A stretch of DNA of 64,000 nt from Mycobacterium sp. 050128 (GCF_036409155.1 NZ_JAZGLW010000007.1:97869-161868), one strand, 5' to 3'. Positions 53,462 through 62,952 are shown, numbered from the stretch's first letter. Notes: a model not told the origin generated them from the sequence alone. Numbers and translations: made by a program.

Positions 53462-53962
53462 CTAACCGAGCTTGCCACGATAGTCAGAGAGAACTGTGCC
53501 AGTGCTGATCAGCGCTTCCAGCTGGTAAGTCGCATCGAGGAAACGAGTGCGCGCCTCGGCCGTCGGGATCGGACAGGTGTGATGCTGGCCGCCGATGCGG
53601 TAACGGAAAGCCGCGAAGCGCTCATAAAGCCAATCGCGCACCGCCGGCGGAATCACGTATGCCGCCAGCGCCAATTTCCACCACCCTCCGAGGTAGGCAG
53701 CGACCTGCAGCAGCGCTGCAGACCGGATATCCACGGTCTCGTCAGGCTGTCCCGCGTTGCGGACGTAGACAGCGGAATCCACGCCCTCCAGCTGATGGTG
53801 GCGGGACCTGATGTCGCGAGCGAAGTCACTGCCCAGAGAGGCGAATCGCAGCGTTCCATGACGGTCATAGCGAAGAAGGGTGCGCACCGCGCTGTTGCAG
53901 ACCCCGCACACACCGTCGTACAGCAGAACTGGCGCGTTCGGCAGGCTCTGTACCGCACTCAC
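53462..53962 (-). CDS. DCC-family thiol-disulphide oxidoreductase (DUF393)
   Basis: 166 residues. LLYDGVCGVCNSAVRTLL carries the YDGxCxxC signature, followed by LRFASLGSD and a C-terminal helical domain with aromatic residues. DCC proteins are thioredoxin-like with unknown physiological substrate; several co-occur with lipid or sterol genes. Directly upstream of the methyltransferase, probably one transcript. Confidence 0.85.
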   Translation of the reverse strand: MSAVQSLPNAPVLLYDGVCGVCNSAVRTLLRYDRHGTLRFASLGSDFARDIRSRHHQLEGVDSAVYVRNAGQPDETVDIRSAALLQVAAYLGGWWKLALAAYVIPPAVRDWLYERFAAFRYRIGGQHHTCPIPTAEARTRFLDATYQLEALISTGTVLSDYRGKLG

Positions 53963-54222
53963 GTGAACCTCCCCCCGAGGAAGCGATATCGCCTACTCCA
54001 TCATTGCAAATCGCGCCGCAGAGCGGCATTCGACCTAGGTCGATGTGGCGTCGTCGATGGCTGCCCGGATTTCCTCTCGGCAACGACAGAAACCACTACC
54101 CACGAACTGAACAGCATGCGACCCGAAAGACTTTGAGGCATCAGTGCCCCGGCGGGGGAGCGGCACTCGTACCTCAATACTCAATTAATGCCCCAGTATC
54201 AGCACTGATAGCTACTGATAGA

Positions 54223-54510
54223 TCAAACGAACTGCACGGGAACAATTTCGGTTCGGGCGATAGCGCGATCGCGATCCGCTACCAGCGCTGTTCTGCGTGG
54301 ATCGGCCATAAAGCCGTCCATCGCGGACTGAGATGCCCACTCGAACAACTGAATCTCCAGCGGCCGACCCTCGGCACCGTCACTGCGTGCCCGCTGCAGG
54401 ACCGTGCCGCCATGTTCGCTCACCCACCTCAGCACCGAATCTTCGTAGGCGATCAAGGCCTCCTCCATACCCGGATGACACCAGAGCAACACATAGGACC
54501 TCTGCTTCAC
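54223..54510 (-). CDS. small ferredoxin-fold protein (DUF1330-like)
   Basis: 95 residues from GTG 54,510, with GAGG 8 bases before it; a longer start at 54,567 is possible. YVLLWCHPGMEEALIAYEDS and IQLFEWASQSAMDGFMAD follow the dimeric alpha-beta barrel pattern of DUF1330/ABM-type proteins. Role unknown. Confidence 0.6.
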   Translation of the reverse strand: MKQRSYVLLWCHPGMEEALIAYEDSVLRWVSEHGGTVLQRARSDGAEGRPLEIQLFEWASQSAMDGFMADPRRTALVADRDRAIARTEIVPVQFV

Positions 54511-54648
54511 CACCCGATCCTCGCACGCGATAAAGCCGCATTTCGACCGCGCTACGCACAGGTTCACCTGAACGTGTGCGCTTTGCCGAAAAGCAAGTTG
54601 CTGGTGACCATGATTGAGTCCTGCTCGTAGCGGGACGCCACCGTTTGG

Positions 54649-55047
54649 CTACGAGCCCTCCGGTCCAAGGAGGTCCCATCGGTTCCCAGCAATGTCGAGG
54701 AAGACCGCCACACGTCCATACGGCTCTGCGCGGGGCTCGGTCACGAATTCAACTCCGCCGCAGACCATCCGGTCATATGCGACCTGAAAATCATCGACCC
54801 GGAGGAAGAGCCCGACGCGGCCCGCGAATTGCTGCCCGATCGCAGCCGCTTGTGTATCACCGTCTGCACGGGCGAGCAGGATGCCAGTTTGGGCCCTGGG
54901 CGGACGCACCACGACCCAGCGTTTCGGGCGGCCGTCATTGGTCAAAGCCGGTGAGTCCTCGACCAGCTCGAACCCAAGCAAGTCGACGAAGAATGCGATG
55001 GCGGGGTCGTACTCCTTGACAACGATCGCCATGAGGTCGATGCGCAT
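54649..55047 (-). CDS. VOC/glyoxalase-family protein
   Basis: 132 residues from ATG 55,047. Two paired beta-alpha-beta-beta-beta units: YDPAIAFFVDLLGFELVEDS near the start and FLRVDDFQVAYDRMVCGGVE later, ending AVFLDIAGNRWDLLGP. Metal-dependent dioxygenase, glyoxalase or resistance roles occur in this family; substrate not deducible. Confidence 0.85.
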   Translation of the reverse strand: MRIDLMAIVVKEYDPAIAFFVDLLGFELVEDSPALTNDGRPKRWVVVRPPRAQTGILLARADGDTQAAAIGQQFAGRVGLFLRVDDFQVAYDRMVCGGVEFVTEPRAEPYGRVAVFLDIAGNRWDLLGPEGS

Positions 55048-55172
55048 CTGCCGAACATAGCTTGACGACACATAGTCAATGCGCAGAAGCTGCGCCCTCG
55101 ACTTGACTCGTAGCAAGGTCTGACGTCTGTAAGGGTGTTACCCAACCTTGGCTAGCGGATTACGATTCGTTT

Positions 55173-55667
55173 ATGGCGGATCCGATGATGGTCCCGTTCC
55201 TGGTCTTAGCGGTGATCACCGCCGTGTGGGCCGTCCTGCTCGTCTTCTTCGTCGTCTACCAACGACGGTCTAAACGGCAACCTCATTCGACCGACAATGC
55301 ACGTCGGCCGAGGGTGAGCTGGCAGGTCGGTCGGTGGGACACCGACCCTCGCCATGCCTACGTCGCCAACATGGGGGAGGACACCGCCTACGAAGTCAGC
55401 GTGACGGCGCGGGACCGAGTTATCGGGACAGCCCAGAGCGTTCCGCCCTATAGCACCAATCGCCTGTCGTCATCGTCGGGACATCCGTGCTACGTGAATC
55501 TCTGCGCCGACGACCGACTCAAACGTCAAATCTTGGTCGGCGCCCACCGAGGAACGCGGAATGCGGAGGTCAGATCTGTTGATTCCGATCGACCTGGATT
55601 CGCTGTGCGAGTCAGCTGGCGCTCCGCGCGCGGCGAGTGGTTCACGCAAAACGTCCGCACCGACTGA
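55173..55667 (+). CDS. single-pass membrane protein
   Basis: 164 residues. One N-terminal hydrophobic helix (~7-29), a basic stop-transfer stretch (YQRRSKRQPH), then a ~115-residue beta-rich domain (HAYVANMGEDTAYEVSVTAR). Not recognised; similar short membrane proteins occur in mycobacterial phage and plasmid cargo. Confidence 0.6.
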   Translation: MADPMMVPFLVLAVITAVWAVLLVFFVVYQRRSKRQPHSTDNARRPRVSWQVGRWDTDPRHAYVANMGEDTAYEVSVTARDRVIGTAQSVPPYSTNRLSSSSGHPCYVNLCADDRLKRQILVGAHRGTRNAEVRSVDSDRPGFAVRVSWRSARGEWFTQNVRTD

Positions 55668-55751
55668 CCGATCCTGAACGGCTGAAATCAGATCGTCGAT
55701 TACGGGCCGGCGACGAACCGGGCGGGCGAAGACCCGTGACCCATGGCCGCG

Positions 55752-56954
55752 CTATGGCTGAGCCGCACCGAGGCGATCTAGGGGAGTGCCAGGCAGGGCC
55801 GATGGAGTAGGGGTGTGGGCGATCGCGTCGTCGATCGCCGCCGCGATGGCGTTGCGCGGATATGCGGCGGGTGCGTGGTCGTCGAAGTCGTAGGAGGAGT
55901 GGACGCCCTCGGGGGCGACGGTGATGTTGACGATGACCGGCGTGGGGAGGTTCAGCACCTCGAGGCGAGCCTTAACAGCGTTCGTGAGGTGTTCGGCGTA
56001 GTCACTGTGCTCGCGGCGTTCTTGTGCCGTGAGCGCGTCGCTGAGGTCCGCGATGGCTTCGTGGGCTTCGTCGTAAGCGATTTCTCCCGGAGTGGGAGGT
56101 CGGCTGTTCTGGGCCTCGGTCGTTAGTTCGGTCAGTAGCGCGATGTCGGCGGGATCGTCGCCCCAGCCCGCTTTGGCTTCGACGCACAGATAGCCGTTGT
56201 CGTCGACGCTGATCCAGTCCACGGCGGCGATGCGCGGGTCCTCGGGGGTGAAGGGGCCAGGGGGCAGGTCATCGGGTTCGGGGATGGCTTCTCCGCGCGA
56301 GGCAAGTTCCAGTTCCGCGTCGCGGTAGTCGTCGTAAGAGGTGTCATTGGTGTAGGGCAGGATGCTTTCCACCCAGAAGTCGATGCTGACGGGTTCGGTG
56401 CGGTGTTGCAGCAAGTGTTCGTCGTCACCACCGACCGTGGACTGCAGTGTTTCGCGTACCCTCTCGGCCTCCCAGGACCCGGGCCGGCCCGCCAGGATCT
56501 GCTCTGTGCTTCCGATGTTCGCCGCGGCGCCCGCTAGGGCGTGGGTGACGAACTCGGCCCAGTCGATCGGCAGCGCCGCGCGGGGGTTCGGATCGGGTTC
56601 CCATTGGCCCGAACTGGTTTGGCGCACAGGTTGATTCGTCAGATGGGCAGCTTCGGTCAAGGCGGCGATGGCGTCGTAGAGCACTTCGTTGTACGGGCGG
56701 GGATCCGTCGTCTCTGGCGCGGTCAGGTAACCGATGTCGAACAGCGCCGCCGAGAGGACCTGGCGATAGGGTTGGCCGATGGTGCGTGCGACCGCGGCGA
56801 GATTGTCACGCTCAGGTAGGCCCCGCACGCCGTTGACTCGCCACAGGCGCAGGTTTTCGCGCGTGATGCCGATACGCCGGGCCAGTTCGGCGTCGCTGAC
56901 GCCGTGCGTGTTCTTGTACTGGTCGATCAGCTCGATGAGGCGGGGGCTTGCCAC
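55752..56954 (-). CDS. XRE-family regulator with long C-terminal region
   Basis: 400 residues from GTG 56,954. HTH at ~13-55 (HGVSDAELARRIGITRENLR) and a long acidic C-terminal part without a recognised domain (LCVEAKAGWGDDPADIALLT, then PVIVNITVAPEG). Divergent from vapBC-2 with interleaved palindromes between them, so it probably controls both promoters. Confidence 0.72.
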   Translation of the reverse strand: MASPRLIELIDQYKNTHGVSDAELARRIGITRENLRLWRVNGVRGLPERDNLAAVARTIGQPYRQVLSAALFDIGYLTAPETTDPRPYNEVLYDAIAALTEAAHLTNQPVRQTSSGQWEPDPNPRAALPIDWAEFVTHALAGAAANIGSTEQILAGRPGSWEAERVRETLQSTVGGDDEHLLQHRTEPVSIDFWVESILPYTNDTSYDDYRDAELELASRGEAIPEPDDLPPGPFTPEDPRIAAVDWISVDDNGYLCVEAKAGWGDDPADIALLTELTTEAQNSRPPTPGEIAYDEAHEAIADLSDALTAQERREHSDYAEHLTNAVKARLEVLNLPTPVIVNITVAPEGVHSSYDFDDHAPAAYPRNAIAAAIDDAIAHTPTPSALPGTPLDRLGAAQP

Positions 56955-56985
56955 ACCGACCAGTATTCTCCGACCGCCGCAACCA

Positions 56986-57033
56986 GTCAAGTAGTGCTTT
57001 GCCATACTACCAAGTGCTACTTGACAGTATGGC
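56986..57033. promoter_or_regulatory. interleaved palindromic operators
   Basis: GTCAAGTAGTGCTT (56,986-56,999) and AAGTGCTACTTGAC (57,012-57,025) are inverse copies with one swapped pair; GCCATACT (57,001-57,008) and AGTATGGC (57,026-57,033) form a second pair interlocked with the first. They lie just upstream of the XRE gene. Confidence 0.65.
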
Positions 57034-57064
57034 AACTTCCGTTCTCGCACCCACTCAAACGTGG

Positions 57065-57094
57065 GTATATACTGAGTCAACATTCGATATATAC
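57065..57094. promoter_or_regulatory. inverted repeat before vapBC-2
   Basis: GTATATA (57,065-57,071) and TATATAC (57,088-57,094), 18 bases before the vapB-2 start; a likely antitoxin operator over its promoter. Confidence 0.55.
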
Positions 57095-57111
57095 GGGTGG
57101 AGGCTTGATAG

Positions 57112-57318
57112 GTGACAAAGCGCCTGATCGATCTGGACGACGACCTACTGGCTGCCGCTCAGAAAGAGCTTAAGACGTCCGGCGTATCGGACACGGTGCG
57201 CATTGCATTGCAGCAAGCGGCAGCATCTTCTGCTCGCGCACGCCAGGTTGCATGGTTGCGGGCCGGCGGTCTAGGGGAGATGGCTGATCCCGATCAACGT
57301 GGTGACGTGTGGCGTTGA
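57112..57318 (+). CDS. vapB: VapB-2 ribbon-helix-helix antitoxin
   Basis: 68 residues from GTG 57,112. TKRLIDLDDDLLAAAQKELK and SDTVRIALQQAA give a ribbon-helix-helix dimer typical of VapB. Overlaps the toxin gene by 10 bases. Confidence 0.87.
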   Translation: MTKRLIDLDDDLLAAAQKELKTSGVSDTVRIALQQAAASSARARQVAWLRAGGLGEMADPDQRGDVWR

Positions 57319-57731
57319 TCGCTCGGCACCTCATCGATACCAGTGCAGCAGCACGGATGACGCACCCCGAGGTCGCCGCTCGACTTGCCCCACTCATTGA
57401 GGCCGGATTGGTCGCGACCACGGCTCAACTCGACGCCGAGGCGCTCTACAGTGCCCGCAATCCTGCTGACTATGAACAACTCTGGTCAGACCGCCGTGCG
57501 GCGTACGAATATCTGCCAACCAATGACGAACACTGGCAGACGGCGCTCGGCGCGCAACGACAGTTGGCAAGCACTGGCCGCCACCGTGCTGTCGGCATGG
57601 CCGACCTCCTGATTGCCACCCTCGCCGATGCCCATGACGTGACGCTGATCCACTATGACACCGACTTTGAGATTGCTGCAGAAGTACTACCGTTTCGACA
57701 CCAATGGGTTCTCGAGCGGGGCACCATCTGA
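57309..57731 (+). CDS. vapC: VapC-2 PIN-domain toxin
   Basis: 140 residues from GTG 57,309. PIN residues: Asp in HLIDTSAAAR (~9), Glu in LDAEALYSAR (~44), Asp in GMADLLIATLA (~98) and Asp in IHYDTDFE (~117). Second, unrelated VapBC pair of the island. Confidence 0.88.
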   Translation: MALIARHLIDTSAAARMTHPEVAARLAPLIEAGLVATTAQLDAEALYSARNPADYEQLWSDRRAAYEYLPTNDEHWQTALGAQRQLASTGRHRAVGMADLLIATLADAHDVTLIHYDTDFEIAAEVLPFRHQWVLERGTI

Positions 57732-57777
57732 GCACTGCACTACCACTACTTCTTCAAATACACTGGGCCGCAACACA

Positions 57778-57826
57778 AATATGCAGTGCTCTACTGACAA
57801 CTCTGCATATTCAACTCCTGCATATT
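57778..57826. promoter_or_regulatory. AATATGCAG repeats
   Basis: AATATGCAG (57,778-57,786) with two inverse copies CTGCATATT (57,803-57,811 and 57,818-57,826), in an AT-rich gap between the convergent vapC-2 and PIN-like genes. Terminator-like or a protein site; origin unclear. Confidence 0.4.
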
Positions 57827-57933
57827 GCGCCGCGCCGGACAGACCATGAGAATTACGCCATCCTCTTGGGGTCCGCCGCGGGATTGCGGTGGCGTCATTG
57901 ATGATCGCAGCGCAAGAGGAAAATGCGATCCGG

Positions 57934-59433
57934 CTACGGTTCACGCGTCTCCTTGTCCTCCGGGACGGGTTGGTTCTTCCTGTCGACGAGGTACTGCCAC
58001 ACGAGTGCCAGGGCGGGGTACGGTCCCGGCCTGGAGCGGTGGGCGCCGGAGACCAATGAGATCGGCGGGTACACGTCAAACGAGTCCTCACGGCCGAGCC
58101 ATGCGCGGCTATTGGGGTCGTACACGCTGGAAATCTCGGTGCTGAATTCCATTTCGGGACTGGTGAATTCGAGCGTCCATTCGCTGGCGATCGATCCTCC
58201 GGAGACCTCTGCGTCGATGCGTTGGCCATCGGGTCCGCGAAGTTCGAATGATGTCGGCAGGGCTTCGCCATTCGCTGGCGTAGCAGTGATGCCTGCCCAG
58301 TCTGTGATTGTCTCCCACACATCCTGGTAAGCATCCCATTCATCGGCGAACCTTTGGTGCCCGCCTCGGGCGGTGGCGGTGTCGGACTGGCGCGGCTGAA
58401 GAAGTTTGCCGTCGACGATGTCGGCGTCGAACGGCACTGTGACGATGCTGTCGTACAGCGTCATCCATTCGTGGACGGTGTTGCCGTCGTTGTTGATCAC
58501 GTAGCCTTCGGCGCGGACGTCGGCGAGGAGCACGACGGTGTAGGAGACCAGGTCGGTGCCCTCGTCCATGACCTGCAGCGAGACGCCGGCAACATCGACG
58601 AGTGCGGCGGCCGGCTCGAGTTCGAAAGTGGGGTCGATGATCTCGTCGAACTTTCGCCGGTCGTCGGTGTCCACTGTGTCAACTGCGATGTCGTCGACGT
58701 CGATCCAGGCTGGCGGCGGGCCGTGGCGGTCATCTGCCGCAGCGGCCTCGGTGATGCTTTCAAGGAGCTCATCAATGATCAGTCGGCGAGCGGTGTCGAC
58801 GGAGTGCTGCGGGTGCACGGGAGGCGAGAGCTTGCCGAACAACTGGTGGGTGGTATTTGCAGAAGGAAAGTCACTGTGACCCAACGCATTTACCGCTGGC
58901 CGGAAGTCTTTGTAGTTTTTGGTGAGAAATACAATCTGGTCGGGATCGTTGTCGACGCGGCGTAGCGCATCGCGGACGATCGACGCGTCGACCGCGCCGG
59001 TGCGAGTGCCATCCTTGCTGCGTCCGCCGGCGCCTTCGCCGAGGACCTGGTCGCGGATAGCGTCGACAGCGCACTGCCCGTCGAGGTCCAGGACCTCGAC
59101 ATTGGGCATTGCGCGGCACAGTTGGTCGATGTGTGCCGCGACGTCACGGGCTGCCAGGGGTGCAGGTGGCTCCCCGGCGATGGTCAGATCGCCCAGTTTC
59201 GTGTACGCGGCCTGCAGCTCCTTGAACGCTTCGAAGGCGTGGACGGCCCACTCGTCGATGACCTGCTGGGGAATCCACAGCTTCACGTCCCGGCGTGCCA
59301 GGCGGTCGGCGAGTTTCTCGACGTGATCGGGCTTGAAGTTGCCGGCGCCGAAGAAGCATGTGTCGATCACTGCAGCAACGGGATAGATAGGGGCGGTTGC
59401 CGGTTCGGGTTCTGAGCCGTCCTGGTCGGTCAC
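57934..59433 (-). CDS. large PIN-like-domain protein
   Basis: 499 residues from GTG 59,433. The N-terminal ~165 residues fit a PIN-like nuclease of the DUF4935 kind: AAVIDTCFFGAGN (Asp), IPQQVIDEWAVHA (Glu), TGAVDASIVRDALR (Asp) and VFLTKNYKDFR (Asp-rich end). The remaining two thirds match no domain I know. Stand-alone; could be an anti-phage effector, since no antitoxin is apparent. Confidence 0.65.
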   Translation of the reverse strand: MTDQDGSEPEPATAPIYPVAAVIDTCFFGAGNFKPDHVEKLADRLARRDVKLWIPQQVIDEWAVHAFEAFKELQAAYTKLGDLTIAGEPPAPLAARDVAAHIDQLCRAMPNVEVLDLDGQCAVDAIRDQVLGEGAGGRSKDGTRTGAVDASIVRDALRRVDNDPDQIVFLTKNYKDFRPAVNALGHSDFPSANTTHQLFGKLSPPVHPQHSVDTARRLIIDELLESITEAAAADDRHGPPPAWIDVDDIAVDTVDTDDRRKFDEIIDPTFELEPAAALVDVAGVSLQVMDEGTDLVSYTVVLLADVRAEGYVINNDGNTVHEWMTLYDSIVTVPFDADIVDGKLLQPRQSDTATARGGHQRFADEWDAYQDVWETITDWAGITATPANGEALPTSFELRGPDGQRIDAEVSGGSIASEWTLEFTSPEMEFSTEISSVYDPNSRAWLGREDSFDVYPPISLVSGAHRSRPGPYPALALVWQYLVDRKNQPVPEDKETREP

Positions 59434-59870
59434 GAGATCATCATTGCACTGCGTGTGTCTGGCACGGCGCCGCGCTGGGGGCCGGTGACTGTGCCCCGAT
59501 GGTTTGTGCCGGGTGCGCAATGGTGCGCGGTATCCCCGTGGGATGCAAGCATCAAGGCATTTTGACCAAGACTAATCGCGGCGACGGGTGAGGGTCACTG
59601 CCCGGTCTCAGAGGATCTGGCGGTCGCGTGGTGGGGAGCGCCGGCCTGATCGAGACACGATGGGGCTGGCCAGTCTCATTTGAGTTGGCGGATCGGCGTC
59701 GGCGTCTCATCGCTTCGGATCTTGACGGACCCAGCGGCAGCTGATGGATTCAAGGGACAAGATCTGACCGGCTCGTTTCATACGGAATTCCGACCAACTT
59801 GAGTGTCCCGCTCTTTTGCTGTGCGGTGTGATACAGCGGTCGCAAACCACTCTCGCCAGGGGCGGCTCGA
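59434..59870. other. non-coding gap
   Basis: About 440 bases with no supported gene, repeat or RNA; only short frames without ribosome sites. Confidence 0.4.
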
Positions 59871-60140
59871 TAGACTGATTCGATGATGAACGCAGAGGTC
59901 AGCGAGAATGGCTTCGACTTTTACTTCGACTATGAGGAGTACCCGCCTATCGGTGGTCCAGGAGGTGATCAGTTCGAAGTTTTCGTAACTCGCTATTACG
60001 ACCGCACTAAGGGTGACGGGTCAGAGCGGTTGCACGACGATGCTATTACCGGACCCCACAAAGCCAGAGGGAGGACCCTGGACGAGGCCTTCCAGAAGTC
60101 CGCCGAAAGTGCCCGCCGGTGGGCTAGGGAGCAGCGTTAG
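59871..60140 (+). CDS. 85-residue hypothetical protein with leaderless promoter
   Basis: ATG at 59,883, 6 bases after TAGACT (59,871-59,876). Rich in Asp/Glu/Tyr at the start (FDFYFDYEEYPPIGG), helical basic end. Small acidic protein of unknown role. The feature includes the promoter; the CDS itself is 59,883-60,140. Confidence 0.5.
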
Positions 60141-60419
60141 CCGAATCGACCTTCGTCGGTTGGGTGTTCGTGCCTTGCTTGCCTCCTTTTCTTCAAAGAT
60201 TTCCCGAGAACAGCTGACCGCGCTACGTCAACGGCGACCCGGTCCAGCGACCGAAATTCCCTACTGCTTGAGCGGCCGCGGTCAGGGGGATCATCATGAG
60301 TGGCAAACGCGGTCAGCGGTGCATCCGCCGAAGCAGTTATTCATGAGGGCAACGCTTTCGGGCGTGGTAGCAAGCTGCGAGACCGAGGGATATCGGTGGA
60401 GATTCGACTTCCGAGGCCC

Positions 60420-61445
60420 TTATGCTGGCAGCGGCGTTGCTTGGACGAGAATTTCTCGGGCGACGGTGATCGCGTCGCGAACGTCGGCTTCCGGCAAGTG
60501 AGAACCTGCATGGGTGGCCGCGTTTCGTCGCTCAATGAGCCGAGTCCGATAATCCAGAGGTAGGGTTCCGCCGCACTCGCGTGTCCAGTAACCACACAGT
60601 CGGCCGAGCATCGAATGGGCGCGCAGCTCGCCGTCAATATCGGGGTGGCTGGCCGCGGCGAGGTGGGTTCGGATAAGGATAGTGACAGCAAGTTCGGCGG
60701 CCAAGCCAGCATCGAGCACTGCCCGCCGGTAATCCTGCCCCATACACAAGGAATTCGCATCGCGAATGAGCAGCCATTCAGCGGGTGGCGGTCCGTGGAG
60801 CTGCGCGTGGTCGATGCAGAGCTGCAGTTGTCGGGCGTCAATTGATGTGTAGTTCGGCCACACCACGCCGAAGGAACTTGACCCGACCGGAAGGATTGCG
60901 CCGTCGCGGACCGGGTGGGAATGCAGAGTGTAGAGCCGCGACCACAGCGTGGTACCGCTGAATTTTATTCCTGGTTCGACGGGCCCCAGTCGGGACAAAT
61001 CTTGACCGTGCAGCACTTCGACCCAGGCGCTTACCGCGACCCACCATGCAGACATGGCTTCAGCGATTCTGCGGCCAGTGTCGCGCACGGAGTCGTCGTC
61101 TCCGTCGACCGCCAGTGAGATCCCGATCCGGCGGATGTTAGCCGCTTTCGGCGTGCTGAAGTCTTCCGTCCATTTCACGATGCGACCCCAGAACGGCGCC
61201 ATCTCAGGTCGGCTGCTAAGCAAGTCCTCGCGTTCTGAATAGTGCCACGGGGGCCCCGACAGCTCATCGTGGGACCGACTGACTCCGTCGGCGGATGGCA
61301 GCCTCAGAATCAAGGCTTCACCTGCAACGACCGCTGAGTACTCCACCTCGAGAGCCGCGATGTCGACGGTGAACTGGACCGGGCACTCGTAGTAGCCCTC
61401 GACCACGCGCGTCTCGACTGGCGCCACACGCCGACCATAGGTCAC
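60420..61445 (-). CDS. hypothetical protein with a HEPN-like RNAATH motif
   Basis: 341 residues from GTG 61,445. A beta-rich N-terminal half and a helical C-terminal half with LAAELAVTILIRTHLA and then RRNAATHAG (~306): the RNxxxH-type signature of HEPN ribonucleases. HEPN proteins are frequent in abortive infection and toxin systems. No partner gene is obvious. The motif is short, so this is a candidate only. Confidence 0.5.
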   Translation of the reverse strand: MTYGRRVAPVETRVVEGYYECPVQFTVDIAALEVEYSAVVAGEALILRLPSADGVSRSHDELSGPPWHYSEREDLLSSRPEMAPFWGRIVKWTEDFSTPKAANIRRIGISLAVDGDDDSVRDTGRRIAEAMSAWWVAVSAWVEVLHGQDLSRLGPVEPGIKFSGTTLWSRLYTLHSHPVRDGAILPVGSSSFGVVWPNYTSIDARQLQLCIDHAQLHGPPPAEWLLIRDANSLCMGQDYRRAVLDAGLAAELAVTILIRTHLAAASHPDIDGELRAHSMLGRLCGYWTRECGGTLPLDYRTRLIERRNAATHAGSHLPEADVRDAITVAREILVQATPLPA

Positions 61446-61642
61446 TGCCTGCTAAATTGCGGGCGCTTTGACGAAGGCGACCGCGGCCGTGATGGCGATC
61501 GAGGCAGCGAAGTACGTCAAACAACGATGTGCGGCGATGCTGGAACGTGCCGCCGGGCAGGCTCTCCTGCACCCCTTTTCTCTACGTTAAGCAGCGGCGA
61601 GCTCAATCACGCGTTCGCCTCGAGCCGAAAGGAAAAGCTGCC
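61446..61642. other. short non-coding gap
   Basis: About 200 bases with no supported gene; ends in the ribosome site of the next small gene (AAAGGAAA). Confidence 0.4.
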
Positions 61643-61804
61643 ATGCCGAACCCAGCCGTTCGCTCAACGCCCACAACCGGGTTGCTGCGTTGCAATCGTG
61701 AGCGGCTCTCGATGGGCGCCAACTTGTCGACCAACGGCCATGAGAAGCCAACTTGGTGGAACGTCATGACTTTGGACAAGCCTTGCGATAGCTTCCGCGA
61801 ATGA
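61643..61804 (+). CDS. 53-residue hypothetical protein
   Basis: ATG with AAAGGAAA upstream; its TGA overlaps the next ATG (ATGA), suggesting translational coupling. Polar, no membrane helix, no known domain. Confidence 0.45.
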   Translation: MPNPAVRSTPTTGLLRCNRERLSMGANLSTNGHEKPTWWNVMTLDKPCDSFRE

Positions 61805-62364
61805 CACAGCCACCTGCCAAGCGCTCTATTCGTTCAACTGCACGATTGCGGTTACATTCCAGCACGCGCGGTGAGGCGGTCGATTTGGACGACGAAGCGC
61901 ACGAAGCGGCACGGCAGCAGGCCGAAGCCGAGCGCGCCGAGACCGAAAAACAGCCGCATCGATGGACTTCTATTGCTGGATTAGTCGTGGCGGTCGGCGT
62001 AGCGGCTGCAGCCAACGTAACGACGCTCGTCGTCGCATTCAACGGGCAGACCAATGCGAGCATCCAATCAGCAAAGGAATTTCGCCGTAATCAGCAGCAG
62101 ACTCAGTTTGTGGATTTCATTAACGCAGCCTCAGCCTTGCAGGACGCAGGATTCAAATATCAGGGAGCAATAGCCTTCAGTGTCGTCAATCAAAAAATTG
62201 ATGACAATGCCGCGGAGCCACTGAGGAAAGCTGCTGAAAGCCAGTTGAACACCTTACGTACCAAGCTAGCTGCCATCAGGCTAGTCGGTTCGTCGCTGAC
62301 AGTCAGCGCCTCGATCGACGTAGTGAACGGCGGGACAAATGTCTACAACCATGCTTTGTCATAA
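61801..62364 (+). CDS. membrane protein with a ParB-derived N-terminal segment
   Basis: 187 residues. Residues ~23-52 (RGEAVDLDDEAHEAARQQAE, then AERAETEK) closely match the C-terminal linker of the plasmid ParB (TGEVVDLDDEAREAARQQAT, LEKAETEK). A transmembrane helix (~57-80) and a helical C-terminal half follow. It looks like a fusion of a parB fragment to a membrane protein. Confidence 0.6.
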   Translation: MTQPPAKRSIRSTARLRLHSSTRGEAVDLDDEAHEAARQQAEAERAETEKQPHRWTSIAGLVVAVGVAAAANVTTLVVAFNGQTNASIQSAKEFRRNQQQTQFVDFINAASALQDAGFKYQGAIAFSVVNQKIDDNAAEPLRKAAESQLNTLRTKLAAIRLVGSSLTVSASIDVVNGGTNVYNHALS

Positions 62365-62504
62365 AGTTTGAAACTTAAAAACTCGAAGGATGTGGACCAA
62401 CCTACACTTGAGTACACGGACAGACTTACCGCGAGCATAAATCTCTTCGTGAAATACGCCAGGCAGGATATTGAAGCGAATTCCTAGTTTCGTGCAGCGG
62501 ATTG

Positions 62505-62539
62505 CCGGTAACCCGCCCTATTCGAATCGGCCGTATTCC
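62505..62539. repeat. direct repeat, copy 1
   Basis: 35 bases starting CCGGTAACCCGCC and ending CCGTATTCC, 30 of 35 identical to the copy at 62,953. Contains TATTCGAA. Confidence 0.6.
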
Positions 62540-62952
62540 CAGCCGGGAGAAGTGGCCCGCCGCAATCACCTGCTTGGTGTTGGCGACGGGTGTTGCGACA
62601 ACTTGCGAACGCGAGGGTGCGTTTGGTCTCGAGTTTCACTGGTTGTCAATCTCATTGCTGGCGTTGACTATCCCGGCTACGAGGGTAGTCGCTATGGCTA
62701 TAGCCATGAACGCTCCTGCGTCCCCTAAGGACGACCATGGACAACATCGCGCCGGGTCCGGGCGCCATTGTCGGTCCGCGATAGACCGGGGAGCGTCGCG
62801 CCCCAGCGTGCGGCGTTACCGACCGGTACCGGGTACCCGAACGATGCGGCCAGAAGCTGTTGGGTGGCGGTACGTACCGCCGAGTTATCGGCGAACGGAT
62901 CGGACGCGAAATATATTGGTGCACAACACAATAACGAATAGTGAGCCGGTTA

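Noticed and set aside
55700..55730. CRISPR-repeat-like hairpin (CGGGCGGGCGAAGACCCG)
   Set aside because: Only one copy, directly before the 3' end of a gene, with no spacer-repeat pattern; probably chance in GC-rich DNA.
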